From contig OY755197.1 in NCBI GenBank assembly GCA_963576735.1, positions 10,118,501 to 10,182,500 on the forward strand: a DNA stretch of 64,000 nt, read 5' to 3'. The stretch is from Bedellia somnulentella. Lineage: Eukaryota > Arthropoda > Insecta > Lepidoptera > Bedelliidae. Positions 21,701-33,700 of this stretch are shown here, piece by piece. The notes beneath the pieces are model-generated. The model worked only from the letters and a program-made list of their open reading frames with translations, had not been told where the DNA came from and did not search any database. The translations under genes and the position numbers were made by a program. Each line of letters begins with the position of its first letter. Position 1 is the stretch's first letter.

Positions 21701-24700
21701 CGGCCTTCATCAACTCGATACTGCAGGCCTATTCGTCTTCAATTCTTGAAGGAAACGACTGCTGTATCAGTTCAGGAGGAATCATATTTCAAAGAGAAAA
21801 TAAGTAACTTACAGCCTACTGTTTTCAACAATAAAGATCGCGAATATCGCATCACACATAGCTTGCAACTTACTATGGTGGATGGTAAGGTGTGTAATGC
21901 ACTCAGCAGTGTTTCTTCCTCCAAGAGTTATTTATGCAATGCCTTGCCTAGCGAGATGAACAAAATAGATAAATGTTTAAATAAGAAAGTCAATGAGAGT
22001 AAATGTGAATTTGGTTTATCACCTCTTCATGCGTTAATTCGTTTCTTTGAATATTTTGTTCATGTCTCTTACAAGCTAGATATAAAAAAATGGCAAGCTA
22101 GGTCTGATAATGATATAATGCTTGTAGCTGCCAAGAAAAAATATGTACAAACCCAATTTAGGGAAAAGTTAGGTCTTATTGTAGATAAACCTAAAAGTGG
22201 CGGAAGTGGGAATTCAAACGATGGTAATACGGCTAGACGGTTCTTCTCGAATACAGAAATTTCTTCTGAAATTACTGGTATCAAGAAGGATCTCCTATAT
22301 CGTTGTTGGATTATACTTCAGTGTTTAAATTCGGGATATAACATCGATGTGAAAAAATTTAAAGATTTCACTTTAGAAACAGCTCGGCAACTGGTTTCCG
22401 AGTATCCATGGTACTACATGCCTGCTTCCGTCCACAAAATACTCATCCATAGTGCTGACGTTATAGGTCATGCTTTGTTGTCAATTGGGGAGCTGTCTGA
22501 AGAAGCAGCTGAAGCGACGAACAAATACATTAAATCATTTAGACGAGATCATACACGGAAAATGAGCCGCGTTTTGACCAATACCGATTTAATTAATAGG
22601 CTGCTTCTTCACTCTGATCCCTTACTTACAGGCTTAAGAAAGTTACCCGAAAAAAAGAAAAGTACGTTGTCAAAATCTGTTTCAGATATGTTATGTGTTT
22701 GAACGTTTGGCTTAAATGTGAATAGCTATGTAAATTATATTTTTTTACCATATTTTGTTTGCCTTATTAATAACTTCCATTTTTATATCTTGAATATAAT
22801 GTTAATACAAACAACCATTATTTTCCCAAATTGACCAGTAAATATCGCACTATAAAATATTTTAGGATTTATTGCCTAAAAGACAAATACTGCGAGACAT
22901 TTTTTCACATAAATAAGCAAATAGGATTTTTTCTTAACCATAATTTCTATTAAATTTGTATTATTTATATCAATGTAATCATATTGAACCATTCAAAGTA
23001 AAAAAACAGCAGTAAAATTGGAGTTAACTATTTTTGACCGCCCTTGTATGGGACCGGTATCACCGTGATGCGGTTAGAGACTCATCACTCATCACGAACA
23101 ACATATATTTCAATAACTTTTAAAACTGGTTAAAGAATTTATATCACACACGTGAATTCGGTATGCAAAGTTTTACAAAAGTGGTGCTGATTGCGAAACC
23201 ATTTCGAGATATTATGTTTTTAAACAACATTTTCTTGAAATTAAATCAAACAAAGTTAAGATGACCGTTATTTTGTCAAAAAACTGCAACAGTTTTTGAC
23301 TTTCAGTGTTATTTCAAAGACATTTGTTTTTGCAGTTCATTAATAAAATATCGAAAATCATAGGTTTCTTTAGTATATTATCGAAATAATTTCATTTGAG
23401 ATCACAAAGTCCTGAAATGTAATGCAATTAGCAACATTTTTATTAAACATTTCGCTTTATTTGAGGAGCGTCTGTTCAAAAGGAGCTATTTACATGCTAA
23501 CCATATTTTTGATAATTTAAAAAAAACGTTTTTTTCTGTAATTTAGTATGAGGCAAGTGCATTTTTTTAAATTGAGATAATTCATGAGAAGTCTACATAC
23601 TTTATGACTAAAATTTTTATTTTGTATCTTTAACAAAGACCACAATATTAAATTATAAATATTTTAAATAACACCTTTTGATCAGTTATTCTGAAAATAG
23701 CACCTCTTGTTCTGAAATGATAACAAATAGCACCTTTTGATCTGAACCTAGAATATTTCACATTCATTCCTAGAATATTCAGCGCCTCCACATTCATTAT
23801 TTATTCGGAATTTCTAAGTTTTTTTTATGAATTTGCTGATATTTATACAAATAAAGCAGGATCAATGACACAAACAAATACACAGTATCGAAAGGCGCAT
23901 TAGAATGTAACTCTGACAATAATTTGACAGTGACATTTTCGTTGAAAAATATTATGATGTTTTGTTTAGAAACTCAGTTCAAATATCTTTTTTTTTCTGG
24001 CCTGAATTCGAGTCCTTCTTATCTAATTTTTCAGAAACAGAAGAACTGGCAATTTGTTTGTTTTGTAGCAAGTAAATAGTTCTTTTTGTATAAAACCATA
24101 AATAATTATCAGAATTACTATGATATTTAGCCCTTTTTGATCAGAATTGTGATTGGTGTTTACCAACCAGTTACAACCTGTTACAATTAGCACCTTTTGA
24201 CCAGAACCGTAACAAAAGGTGGAAGTTTGAAGAGGAAATAGACACTTTTGACCAAAAATAAATACAGAGCATGATGAGATCTTGGATGGCAGGTGAAATT
24301 CATAATAAAAACGTATGAACAATCCAATACGTAAATAGCTCCTTTTGAACAGACGCTCCTCATTTGCATGTCGCTACGTGATATTTTCTATCAATGACGT
24401 CATTAAGTACAAAAGTTAAACAATCTTTAAAAAATCATAACTTTACAATTACTCATTTTAAATGAAAAATATTCAAATTAGTCTTTTCTTTTCATGTTCG
24501 CTATCAAATAAAAATATTTAATAAATACAATAAAAAAACTTTGCATACCGAATTGTGTATTTGTGTAACTTCTTACTACTTATAGTCCGGTCGACAAGTC
24601 GCAAGAAGTGGAGTTGGGTAGAAAAAGGTCGGAATTTAATGAAACTTGGAGATGTTGTTTAGGGATGGTTAATTAACATTTTGTCGAGTTTTGGACCTCG

Positions 24701-27700
24701 AGGACCCTGTGCAAAAAAAGGAAGGGGGGAGAACTGCAAAAATCTCGACCTTTCGTCAGTTTTTCGTCAATTACCTTTTTTCCTTACATCCTACGACAAA
24801 AGCGTTCAGAAACATTTTGTAGTACGTGAAATTATCTACAATTTGAGTACTCACATATGTCTCTATGTCAATTCCTTACTAAGATATGGCGCTTCGCAGA
24901 AAATATTTTTTTCCGAAATTCAGCGTGAGCTAGCATCGAAGTGAAGCAAGCACATGAAGACGCCGACGTGTTGATCGTCAACACCGCCATATCCAAAGCT
25001 AGCGAATTCAACAGCGTCATTATTATTGTTGAAGATGTGGACATACTTATTCTGTTGACGGCATTGGGTATGTCCATAAAGAACATCTATCATCAGAAAA
25101 GTGGAAGAGGTGGTGGTCCTAATGTCCTCTACTCACCAAGTCCCTGTTCCTTTCCTCCCAAAGATATACTTTTCCTCCACGCAGTGAGTGGGTGTGATAC
25201 CACGTCAGCACCGTATGGATTGGGGAAGAACAAAATTTGCAGCACCTATATGAAGAATACCGCCCTCTCTGCAGTTAGTGGCTCCGTTTCTTACATCAAA
25301 CGCTACTCCTCAGCAAATCAAGGACGCTGGAGAAAAGTTCCTGGTAGTAGTTTATGGAGGCAATATTGACAATGACAACCTTGACGACTTGCGGTACCGA
25401 TTATTTACACGATCAGTGACGAAGGCTAAATTGGAACTAGCCCGCCTACCACCGACAAGGGACGCTGCCAATTACCACTGCCTCCGCACTTACCAGCAAG
25501 TACAAGCGTGGTTAGGTAACTTCGCCCATCAGTTTGGGGCTGGAGCCTAACCACGCGAGGGGTACTACCAATCCCCACAACGAAAAATGCTGCGCTAGAT
25601 AACATCCTCCAAATTGTTTCCTGCAAGTGCAGCAAAGGCTATAGCACCGGAGCTTGCAGCTGCAAGAAAGCAGGTCTTAGATGCTCAGCTATGTGCAAGT
25701 ACTGCACAGGCCACTCCTGCGAAAACGCCCCTGCAACTGATTTGAACGAGGAGGACTCGTCAGACATAATCGACGAATACGACGACGGCGAGGACGTCCT
25801 TAACAGCCTGATTGTGCACGAGGACGACGAGCAATTAGAAGCAGAACCAACGGCTAAAAAATCTCGACAGGAACTGTAATGAGTACAAATGCGTACCTAC
25901 TATGTATGAGAGACCTTTCAACAATATCTCTGTTGCCTCTAGTGTATACTTTGTCAAAACCTTAATTTTGTTAATATCATTAATTTTGTTTACGAAAGGA
26001 CTACGTCTTTTTTTACCTACTCTGGAACACTTATGTAGTGGAGGGAAGGAGAGGGAGAGGGAATATCGGTCTAAAAAGTAACTAATTTCAATACCAATAT
26101 TACCGACATGATATATGGTTGGTATGAAATTACAGTAGAAAATAAGCTTTTGAGAATTGGGGTTAGGTGGGGAAGGGAGGGGGGTTTGGGGGGGTTCAAA
26201 ATTGCAGCCCATAATAACAACAATTATTATTATTAAAATAAGAAATAAGGTTGGTTTCTGCTTTTTTAAGGTATTTTTACTGAATTTCGGAAAAAAATAT
26301 TTTCTGCGAAGCGCCATATCTCAGTAAGGAATTGACATACAGACATATGTGAGTACTCAAATTGAAGATAATTTCACGTACTACAAAATATTGCAAAACG
26401 CTTTTGTCGTAGGATGTAAGGAAAAAAGGTATTTGACGAAAAACTGACGAAAGGTTGAGATTTTTGCAGTTCTCCCCCCCCTCCTCTTTTTGCACAGGGT
26501 CCTCGAGGTCCAAAACTTGACAAAATGTTAATTAACCATCCCTAAACAACATCTCCAAGTTTCATTAAATTCCGACCTTTTTCTATCTGAAACCACCTGT
26601 CGACCGGACTATTAGGGTTTTTGGGCTTCTGAAGTGTTTTTTTGTCATGTGGTGTTTATACGGTGTAGTGTAGTGTGTGTATACGTACGTTGTGGTGTAT
26701 ATAAGGTGTGATGTATGATTTTGTTAAAAATATGTTACTTTTAGGCTATATCTGAAAATCTGTGGTTTTGCTATACAACATTTACAAACGCTGAGTTATG
26801 GCCTAGTTTGTGTTACCATAGCACACAGTTCACTTTTATTCGTTTCGTTTTTATTGTTTTATTAGCACAGTTTTATCCTGTTTTTATTTCACTTGTATAT
26901 ATATTGTTATAATAATATGAATAAAGTTTGTATCTTGTAGTGGTGTATACAGTGTGGTGTGGTGTGTCCATACATACATTATGTCGTCTCGTCTCTCTCG
27001 CGTGAGACAATGCGGTTCTCATGGCCTCTCTTCCCGTATAGTAATATAGTTATTATTTACGGTGTATGTATGTATTGTGTTGTGTGAATTTAGTGTATGT
27101 ATGTATGGTGTGGTGTGTGAAAACTTACATTATGTCGTCTCGTCTCTCTCGCGTGAGATAATGCGGCTCTCACGGCCTCTCGTCCCGTATCTCGAGCGTT
27201 TCCGGCTCGAGGAAGTAATCTGCCTACGCGGCCGCGAGGAGACCATGCTGCGTCCCTAAACAATTTTATACGTTTATTATAGACTTAAATAAATAATATT
27301 GCCGTGTAGTGTCGGCTTAGAATAACACTACCCCATTTCTACCCGTGGGTGATCGTAAGAGGCGACTAACGGTATTGGGGCTTTTAAGGGATTTTTGGGC
27401 GATGAGGTTGGAGACCCATCACCAACAACCTTTATTTTACCATTTTTTCCCCACTAAACTTTCCAAAAGTGGCTGAGGAATTTCTAATTCCTTAGCTCTG
27501 GCTACCCCATCTAGGGATTTATAACCGTGAGTATATGTATGTATGTATGTATCTTTTGCACACGATGAGTTTTTATTGCACAAAAGTATGTCTTATGTGT
27601 GCATCATAATCGTCTCGTGCAGCGTAATAATTGCGCGACCAAGAGACATAACGTGCTAAGTTCTTCTTGCAAATAGCGTAAGAGTTAACTTAGTGTATTG

Positions 27701-30700
27701 GCTCCAAAAGGGCTATGCGGTTGTAGATCTATTATGAAAAACCTTTATTTGCATATAAAAAACTAGCAAAAACACAATAAACATTGTAGACACCCGTCTT
27801 CTCATCGAGTAGTCATAAAATGAAGTTTAAATCATACTAAGACCTAGTAAGAAATGGGTTTTTTTTTCTGCGGGTTTCGTAAGAGGTGGTTTAAAGTGGT
27901 TTTGGTGCCATAACCATAACATTCCATAGGCTTTTTGAAAAAATTGAGCAAGTAAACAAAAAATGTGCTGTGTATTATGCTGTGTAGTGTCGGCTTAGAA
28001 TAGCACTACCCCATTTCTTCCGATGGGTGTACGTAAGAGGCGACTAACGGTATTGGGGCTTTTAAGGGATTTCTGGGCGATAAGGCTGGAGACCCATCAC
28101 CTTTATTTATTTATTTATTTTACCATCTTTTTCTTACTTAACTTTCCAAAAGTGGCTGAGGATTTTCTAATTCCTTAGCTCTGGCTACCCCATCTAGGGA
28201 TTTACAGCCGTGAGTATATACGGAGGACTAACGGTATTGGGGCTTTTAAGGGATTTCTGGGCGATAAGGCTGGAGACCCATCACCAACAACCTTTATTTT
28301 ACCATCTTTTTCTTACTTAACTTTCCAAAAGTGGTTGAGGATTTTCTAATTCCTTAGCTCTGGCTACCCCATCTAGGGATTTACAGCCGTGAGTATATGT
28401 ATGTATGTATGTAAACAAAAAATACCCATCTTGTCATTTAGAGGTATGAAAATAAGGTTTTGATTCATATTTTAGACCTAAAGATCTACAACTCCCTCAA
28501 AATCACCACAACGGCTTATCCTAAAGCTGCTGTTTCCATCGGCTTCCCAGACCTTCACTAACTTAGATTTTCCTCACCGTAAACATGCATGATAAATATA
28601 TATGAAAGTAGTGTAAGTAACACTATTTATAAGTTACGAACAACTAAACGGATTTGGCTGAAAATTGGTAGAGAGGTAGTTAAAAATCAGGAGAAGGATA
28701 TAATTTAAATCTTTTTGTTCATGAAAACCTCATGTGGGGATTATTACTAATAAAATAAAGAATAAATAAAGGAAAGAAAAATTTCGACACAGGCAATTAT
28801 GGATTTAAATTATGTGTAAGTTAGGCGTTTTCAACATTTGCATTCTATCTGAAAAGATAGACAAGTGGCCTTCCGAATTAGTGAAAAATTCGGAGGTAGG
28901 AAACGCAAACACTACTAAAACGTGTAAAAGAAATAAAGGATAGAAGAATTTCGCGCTGGCAGCCATTGACACGGTAGCTCAATTGGCAAGAGCGACGGGG
29001 GCGTATACCCGAGGTCGCGGGTTCGAATCCCGCCTGTGTCGAAATTTTTCTTTCCTTTATTTATTCTTTATTTTATTATGAGAAGGATACTTTATACGCC
29101 GCAAAAGAAAATTCACCAATAGTGACCCAGAGACACAGAGACCACTAATTACAAAATATTAATAGCATTATCACTATTTATAATAAATATAATATCTCAC
29201 CTCTCACTCCTACTTCTCGCGTCACTCCTACTCCGGCTTCCTCGTGATTTCCTTGATGAGGTCCATTCTTCGTCTTCGTCGGAACTCATTTCCAGAGAGG
29301 GGTAAACTGGGAATAAATAAGATTGTGTGATTTGCAAACAGAAACGCTATCATTTCTTTACGATAAAATAAATAAATAAATAAAAATAAATTTATTTGCA
29401 CAAAATAACAATTGATACATCACCGGAGTCTTCCCAGGATAAATGGGTTATGTGATCGAGCGAGGTATTTCTCTACACATCATAGAGACGACGTGATAGC
29501 TCAGTAGGTAGAACACCGGTTGACGTGCAAGTGACTAGTGTTCAAATCCCCACGGTTGTTAACGGTGAGGGAAAACATCGTGAGGAAACCCACATGGCTG
29601 AGTTGTACTTAGTCATGTGATAGTGTGTTCGTACAAAACGGCGATGGGCCTGCCCCCTATCACGTGAGTACACTGTCCATGCAAAACGTGGGTACTCTGA
29701 ACACCAGGTGACAAAGTCACGTGATGTTCAGAATTAGTACCTCTGCCAACCCCCTCGGGGATATTCGGCGTGAACGTTTATGTTATGTTATCATATCATA
29801 TTAATCACACTATTATGTGATTCGTGAAAGGCGCGGTTGTAAAAGTTGATATTGTAAAAACGATGGAAAGGGAAAGCTATGATGGTTTAATGTAGAGCCT
29901 TAGTGGATGGTAATGTCATTAGGGGATGCCCACACAGAAAACATTTAGATTGAATAGTGAATGTGCTCAAAAAGGGAAGTCTGAAGAATAAAATAGCATG
30001 TTTGAAATTTTGACTCTTTGTTCATTCTTGTCAAACCATTGGATGCATTTTGTCATTCATGCTCTTTTATCCTTCAGATAACGGAGACTTGCCTTTAAAT
30101 TTGTATTAAATGTGTCCTTCGTGGTCGTCCTCTATGGCATTATTTGATGTTATTCTTTAGAGGTTTTTTTTTAATCTTATTTTTTTTTATTATTTGACAT
30201 TATATATATTTGATTTATTTTCGAGTAGTTTTGCTCAATAATATTTAATCAGAAAGTAAATTATTAACGATTACAACCAATAATGTTCTGTGCACTATTT
30301 TTGGCATAATAACAAAGTCTAATCAGTATTTTCATTAAATGAAATGTTTATTATAATGCTGTTTGTGTATCTATTGAATTAATTAATTACGTCCATATAT
30401 AACTATTTTTCAATAATACAAAATATATTAAAACATTTGTGCCGTGTAGTGTCGGCTTAGAATAACACTACCCCATTTCTACCGGTGGGTGATCGTAAGA
30501 GGCGACTAAGGGTATGGGGCTTTTTAAGTGATTTTTGGGCGATGTGGTTGGAGACCTGTCACCAAAAACATTTATTATTACCATCTTTTCCCCAATCAAC
30601 TTCCAAAAGTGGCTGAGGAATTTTTCATTCCAAAGCTCTGGCTACCCCGTTAAGGGATTTATAGCCGTGAGTATATGTATGTGTATATGTATATTAAAAC

Positions 30701-33700
30701 ATATTTATAGTAATTGAATAGAATCATAAAATACTATTACAACTTACCGTACTCATCATCTCGATGCACTTCTTTAATCACATCTTCTTCCGTTTCCTCT
30801 TCACTGAGCGGCGGCGGCGGTTTTCTTTGGCGTTTATTTGATGGGGTGCCACTAAAATTAAAATATTAATTTTGAGTAAATATGTATTTTAAAAGGTATA
30901 TTGACGAGGTATAATGAATGGAAATTGTGTATTTTTGGCTTCGAAAAGCACTAAGGCCTTATTATCCCGCGGTTGTTTTAAGTGGCGAATAATTACATTT
31001 CAGTTTTAAGAATGTAGAGCGATGTGACTAGAGATCCATCTCCAACGATCTTTCATTTTAATTATTATTATCAGTCCTTTTTAAAAAAGACCTTTCGTTA
31101 TAATTTTTCCCCACTCTTGTATTAATCCTATTCAAGACTGAGGATCAATAATTTAATCATACAAATAGCTCTTAGCGGTATTAGATCGCGTCAATGTCAT
31201 TTTATTATTGACTTCCGGGCCTAGAAGTCAGTCAACGACCACTCAGGCCACGGACTCCGTCATATGTTTATACTCAAAACTCATCAATAAATCTTGCCAT
31301 CATCGACGTTTAGATCTATAAGCTAATTCACCATGTAGCTCACAGACTGACTAAATAGTCGCAGACAAACTTACATACATACAGGTCAAACACAGAAACT
31401 CCTTTCTTTTTTTAGTCGGTTAAAGCACTAAATAATAATAATAAAAAGCTTTATTTTGGATATACAAGATCCATATATAAAAAACCCTCCCATAAAACCC
31501 TCCACGTACCTGCATGCAGCACCAACTTCCGGGAAAACTTCTTTTCCATACGCACAAGTAATACAATTAACAGTCTTTGCAACTCAAACGAGGTCGATAT
31601 ATTTGGCAGTAGTTTTGAAATAGTTAAATCAACTTTTATACGCAATTTTGTATCTTCTTTAGCGCAGCGGTAGTAGCAGTTAACTATAGAGTATGCTTAT
31701 CATGTTTTCTATATAGTTATACCTTTATATTGTTTTATTATTATTATTTTTTTTATATTAGGTACATCCTATTATATGTTATGTATGATTAATTATATGT
31801 ATAAAAAATAAACAATTGTTAGCATAATTATGAGTGTACAACCTTGTGCTTTTCATTATTATTAAGTTTTGTAACAGTGAAAACTGATAATTGGCTTTTA
31901 GATATACTTTTAAGTTGCTAATTAATTATAACTAGCTGTAAGTTTTCCTTAATTATAAAATAAAATAAAAATAAAATAAAATATGCAGTTAGTAAGTTAG
32001 TAACATCGAAATAATTATTTAATATGTTAGTTTTTGTTAGTACGTACTGCAATACCTGGGCAGCCCAAACAGCACTCTAAACGCGTTATTATACTGCACA
32101 CGTAGCGCGTTGTATGCCTTCTGCGTATATGTGACCCACAGGGAGCAAGTATAAAAAGATTGGCAAAAGGATCTGAATAGAACGACTTTTACCTCTCTAG
32201 AACACCGTGCGAACCGGCGAGCCAACATATTGCATCTGACAGACAGCGCCCTACGTTCCCTGTTTATATCAATATCATAATTGAGGTCCGAATTGATACA
32301 ATGTCCAAGATATTTAAATTCCGTTACAGTACTAAGAGGATTACCGTAGAGCGCAACTGATGGTATGTGAGAGTATTGTGTAAGCTTATAATAATGAGTG
32401 TGCTATGATTGGCTATTATACTGTATAATTTATACTATTTATAATTGATAAACTGTATAGTTTTATTGTGTAATCATATTATTTACCTATTTAATAAGTA
32501 TTAGTGGTATCGTGTATGAATAATGAGATACTTGTTTGACTTTACTTCAAAACAGCTCACGCTGATTAAAATAATGATTGTAATTAAAACCATAATTTTA
32601 GTAAATACTCATTTCTAAAATGTTATTATTTATTTATAAATGAGTTATAATAATGATTATGTAAATTTGAGTAAAGTATTATTAATAAGACTGTTAGTTG
32701 ATTTGAGGTTAGGTAAGGTATAAATATACGATCTCTGTTTTTGCGTGGGCATTTGTCAGTAGTCCGTTGTATCGGCAAGTGGTTGTGAAAGATGAAATTA
32801 TACGAAGTGTACCGCCATTTTGGGTTTTTATTTCAAAACCTCCACACTCCCTGAAGTTGACCCTACAACTCAGAAGTGAGGATAGGCGAAAAATATCACG
32901 TTTTTCGTACTGCGCCTACGTAAGTACCCTGTTCTTTTTTTTTGTGTTTGCGTAATTAGAATCCTTGGTATGGTGAAATTGCCTTCTTCTTTATAAAATA
33001 GCATCCATAAACAGTCGTAAATAATAAAGTCTATTTCAATTGAAGGCAAGAAAGTATTTTAAAAGAATTTTCATTTATTCTCAAAAACATAGGGGCGATA
33101 CATAAGAGTGTTAATCTGTTACATACTTGAGCCTGATATCTAGTCCTTTTTTTCCCGATAGCTCAGATTGTTTTTTTTTTTTTCAAAGCTACTGTTTGTC
33201 AACTTATCGATCTGAAGATTGGTATAGAGCTCTGATTATCTAATAATATTGAAATGTTGGATCGATATACCGTATAGTGAATTTTCTAAAACATTTTTCC
33301 TTTATGATTGTGAGTACACGTGCGAAAACAGTACACTTTGAAATTATGACATATGGCATTACAACATCTGTTTAAAGCATTACATGTGATGCTAAGATCT
33401 AACAATTCCTACTATCAGGCGTGTGGTGTTGTGTAATTAATTAAATATTTCGTGTAATGGGAATATAAATATATCACATGAGGTAGAATAGCAGTGTTAT
33501 AGGTAGTTATAGAATTACGTGAGCGAGTAAGACGGGATTAGAGAAGAAATGTATCCATTACTTTTTAAATATTTATACGCTTTTGAATAAAGTTATTTTG
33601 TCATCATACTTTTACTCGTGTTTATTTAACTCAAGTGTGGTCCAGGCTTAGGACTAGCAATGTGCATGGATTCATTTGATGTTTACAAAGATTCGAAATG

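Larger units (their letters stand above)
20158..23067 (+). mobile_element. Transib DNA transposon, apparently complete
   Basis: A 2910-bp element. The ends are inverted copies CACGGTGATTCCG (20158-20170) and CACGGTGATACCG read from 23067 inward, 12 of 13 matching. They are flanked by the perfect 5-bp duplication ATGCG (20153-20157, 23068-23072). CACGGTG is one base from the V(D)J heptamer CACAGTG. The single gene inside encodes a RAG1-related DDE transposase. A 5-bp GC-rich duplication and CAC ends are the known Transib signature. Confidence 0.93.
20048..23150 (+). mobile_element. SINE-R relic, split by Transib
   Basis: An old SINE-R runs from about 20048 to 20157 (GCAGTGTCAGCTAAGATAAT) and resumes at 23068 (ATGCGGTTAGAGACTCATCA) to about 23150. 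The join reproduces the family sequence GGGCGATGCGGTTGGAGACC, so it is the pre-insertion site of the transposon between. Confidence 0.8.

Noticed and set aside
20783..22702. A host RAG1-like gene
   Set aside because: The reading frame lies between precise TIRs with a 5-bp duplication, so it is the gene of a transposon.
24681..24944. An 87-codon reading frame at the left end of the nuclease-CXC element
   Set aside because: It lies in the inverted repeat and its mirror exists at the right end; no motif or coding character.
27129..27255. Ser/Arg-rich alternative frame for KDM7 exon 14
   Set aside because: It reaches a stop codon right at the donor and needs another acceptor. The chosen frame gives the family peptide AWSP and joins exon 15 in phase.
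27062..27259. Plus-strand 65-codon frame
   Set aside because: It is antisense to KDM7 exon 14.
32379..32867. Two independent solo LTRs at 32.4 and 45.4 kb
   Set aside because: The outer ATTG duplication and the continuity of one LINE frame across both show a single insertion.
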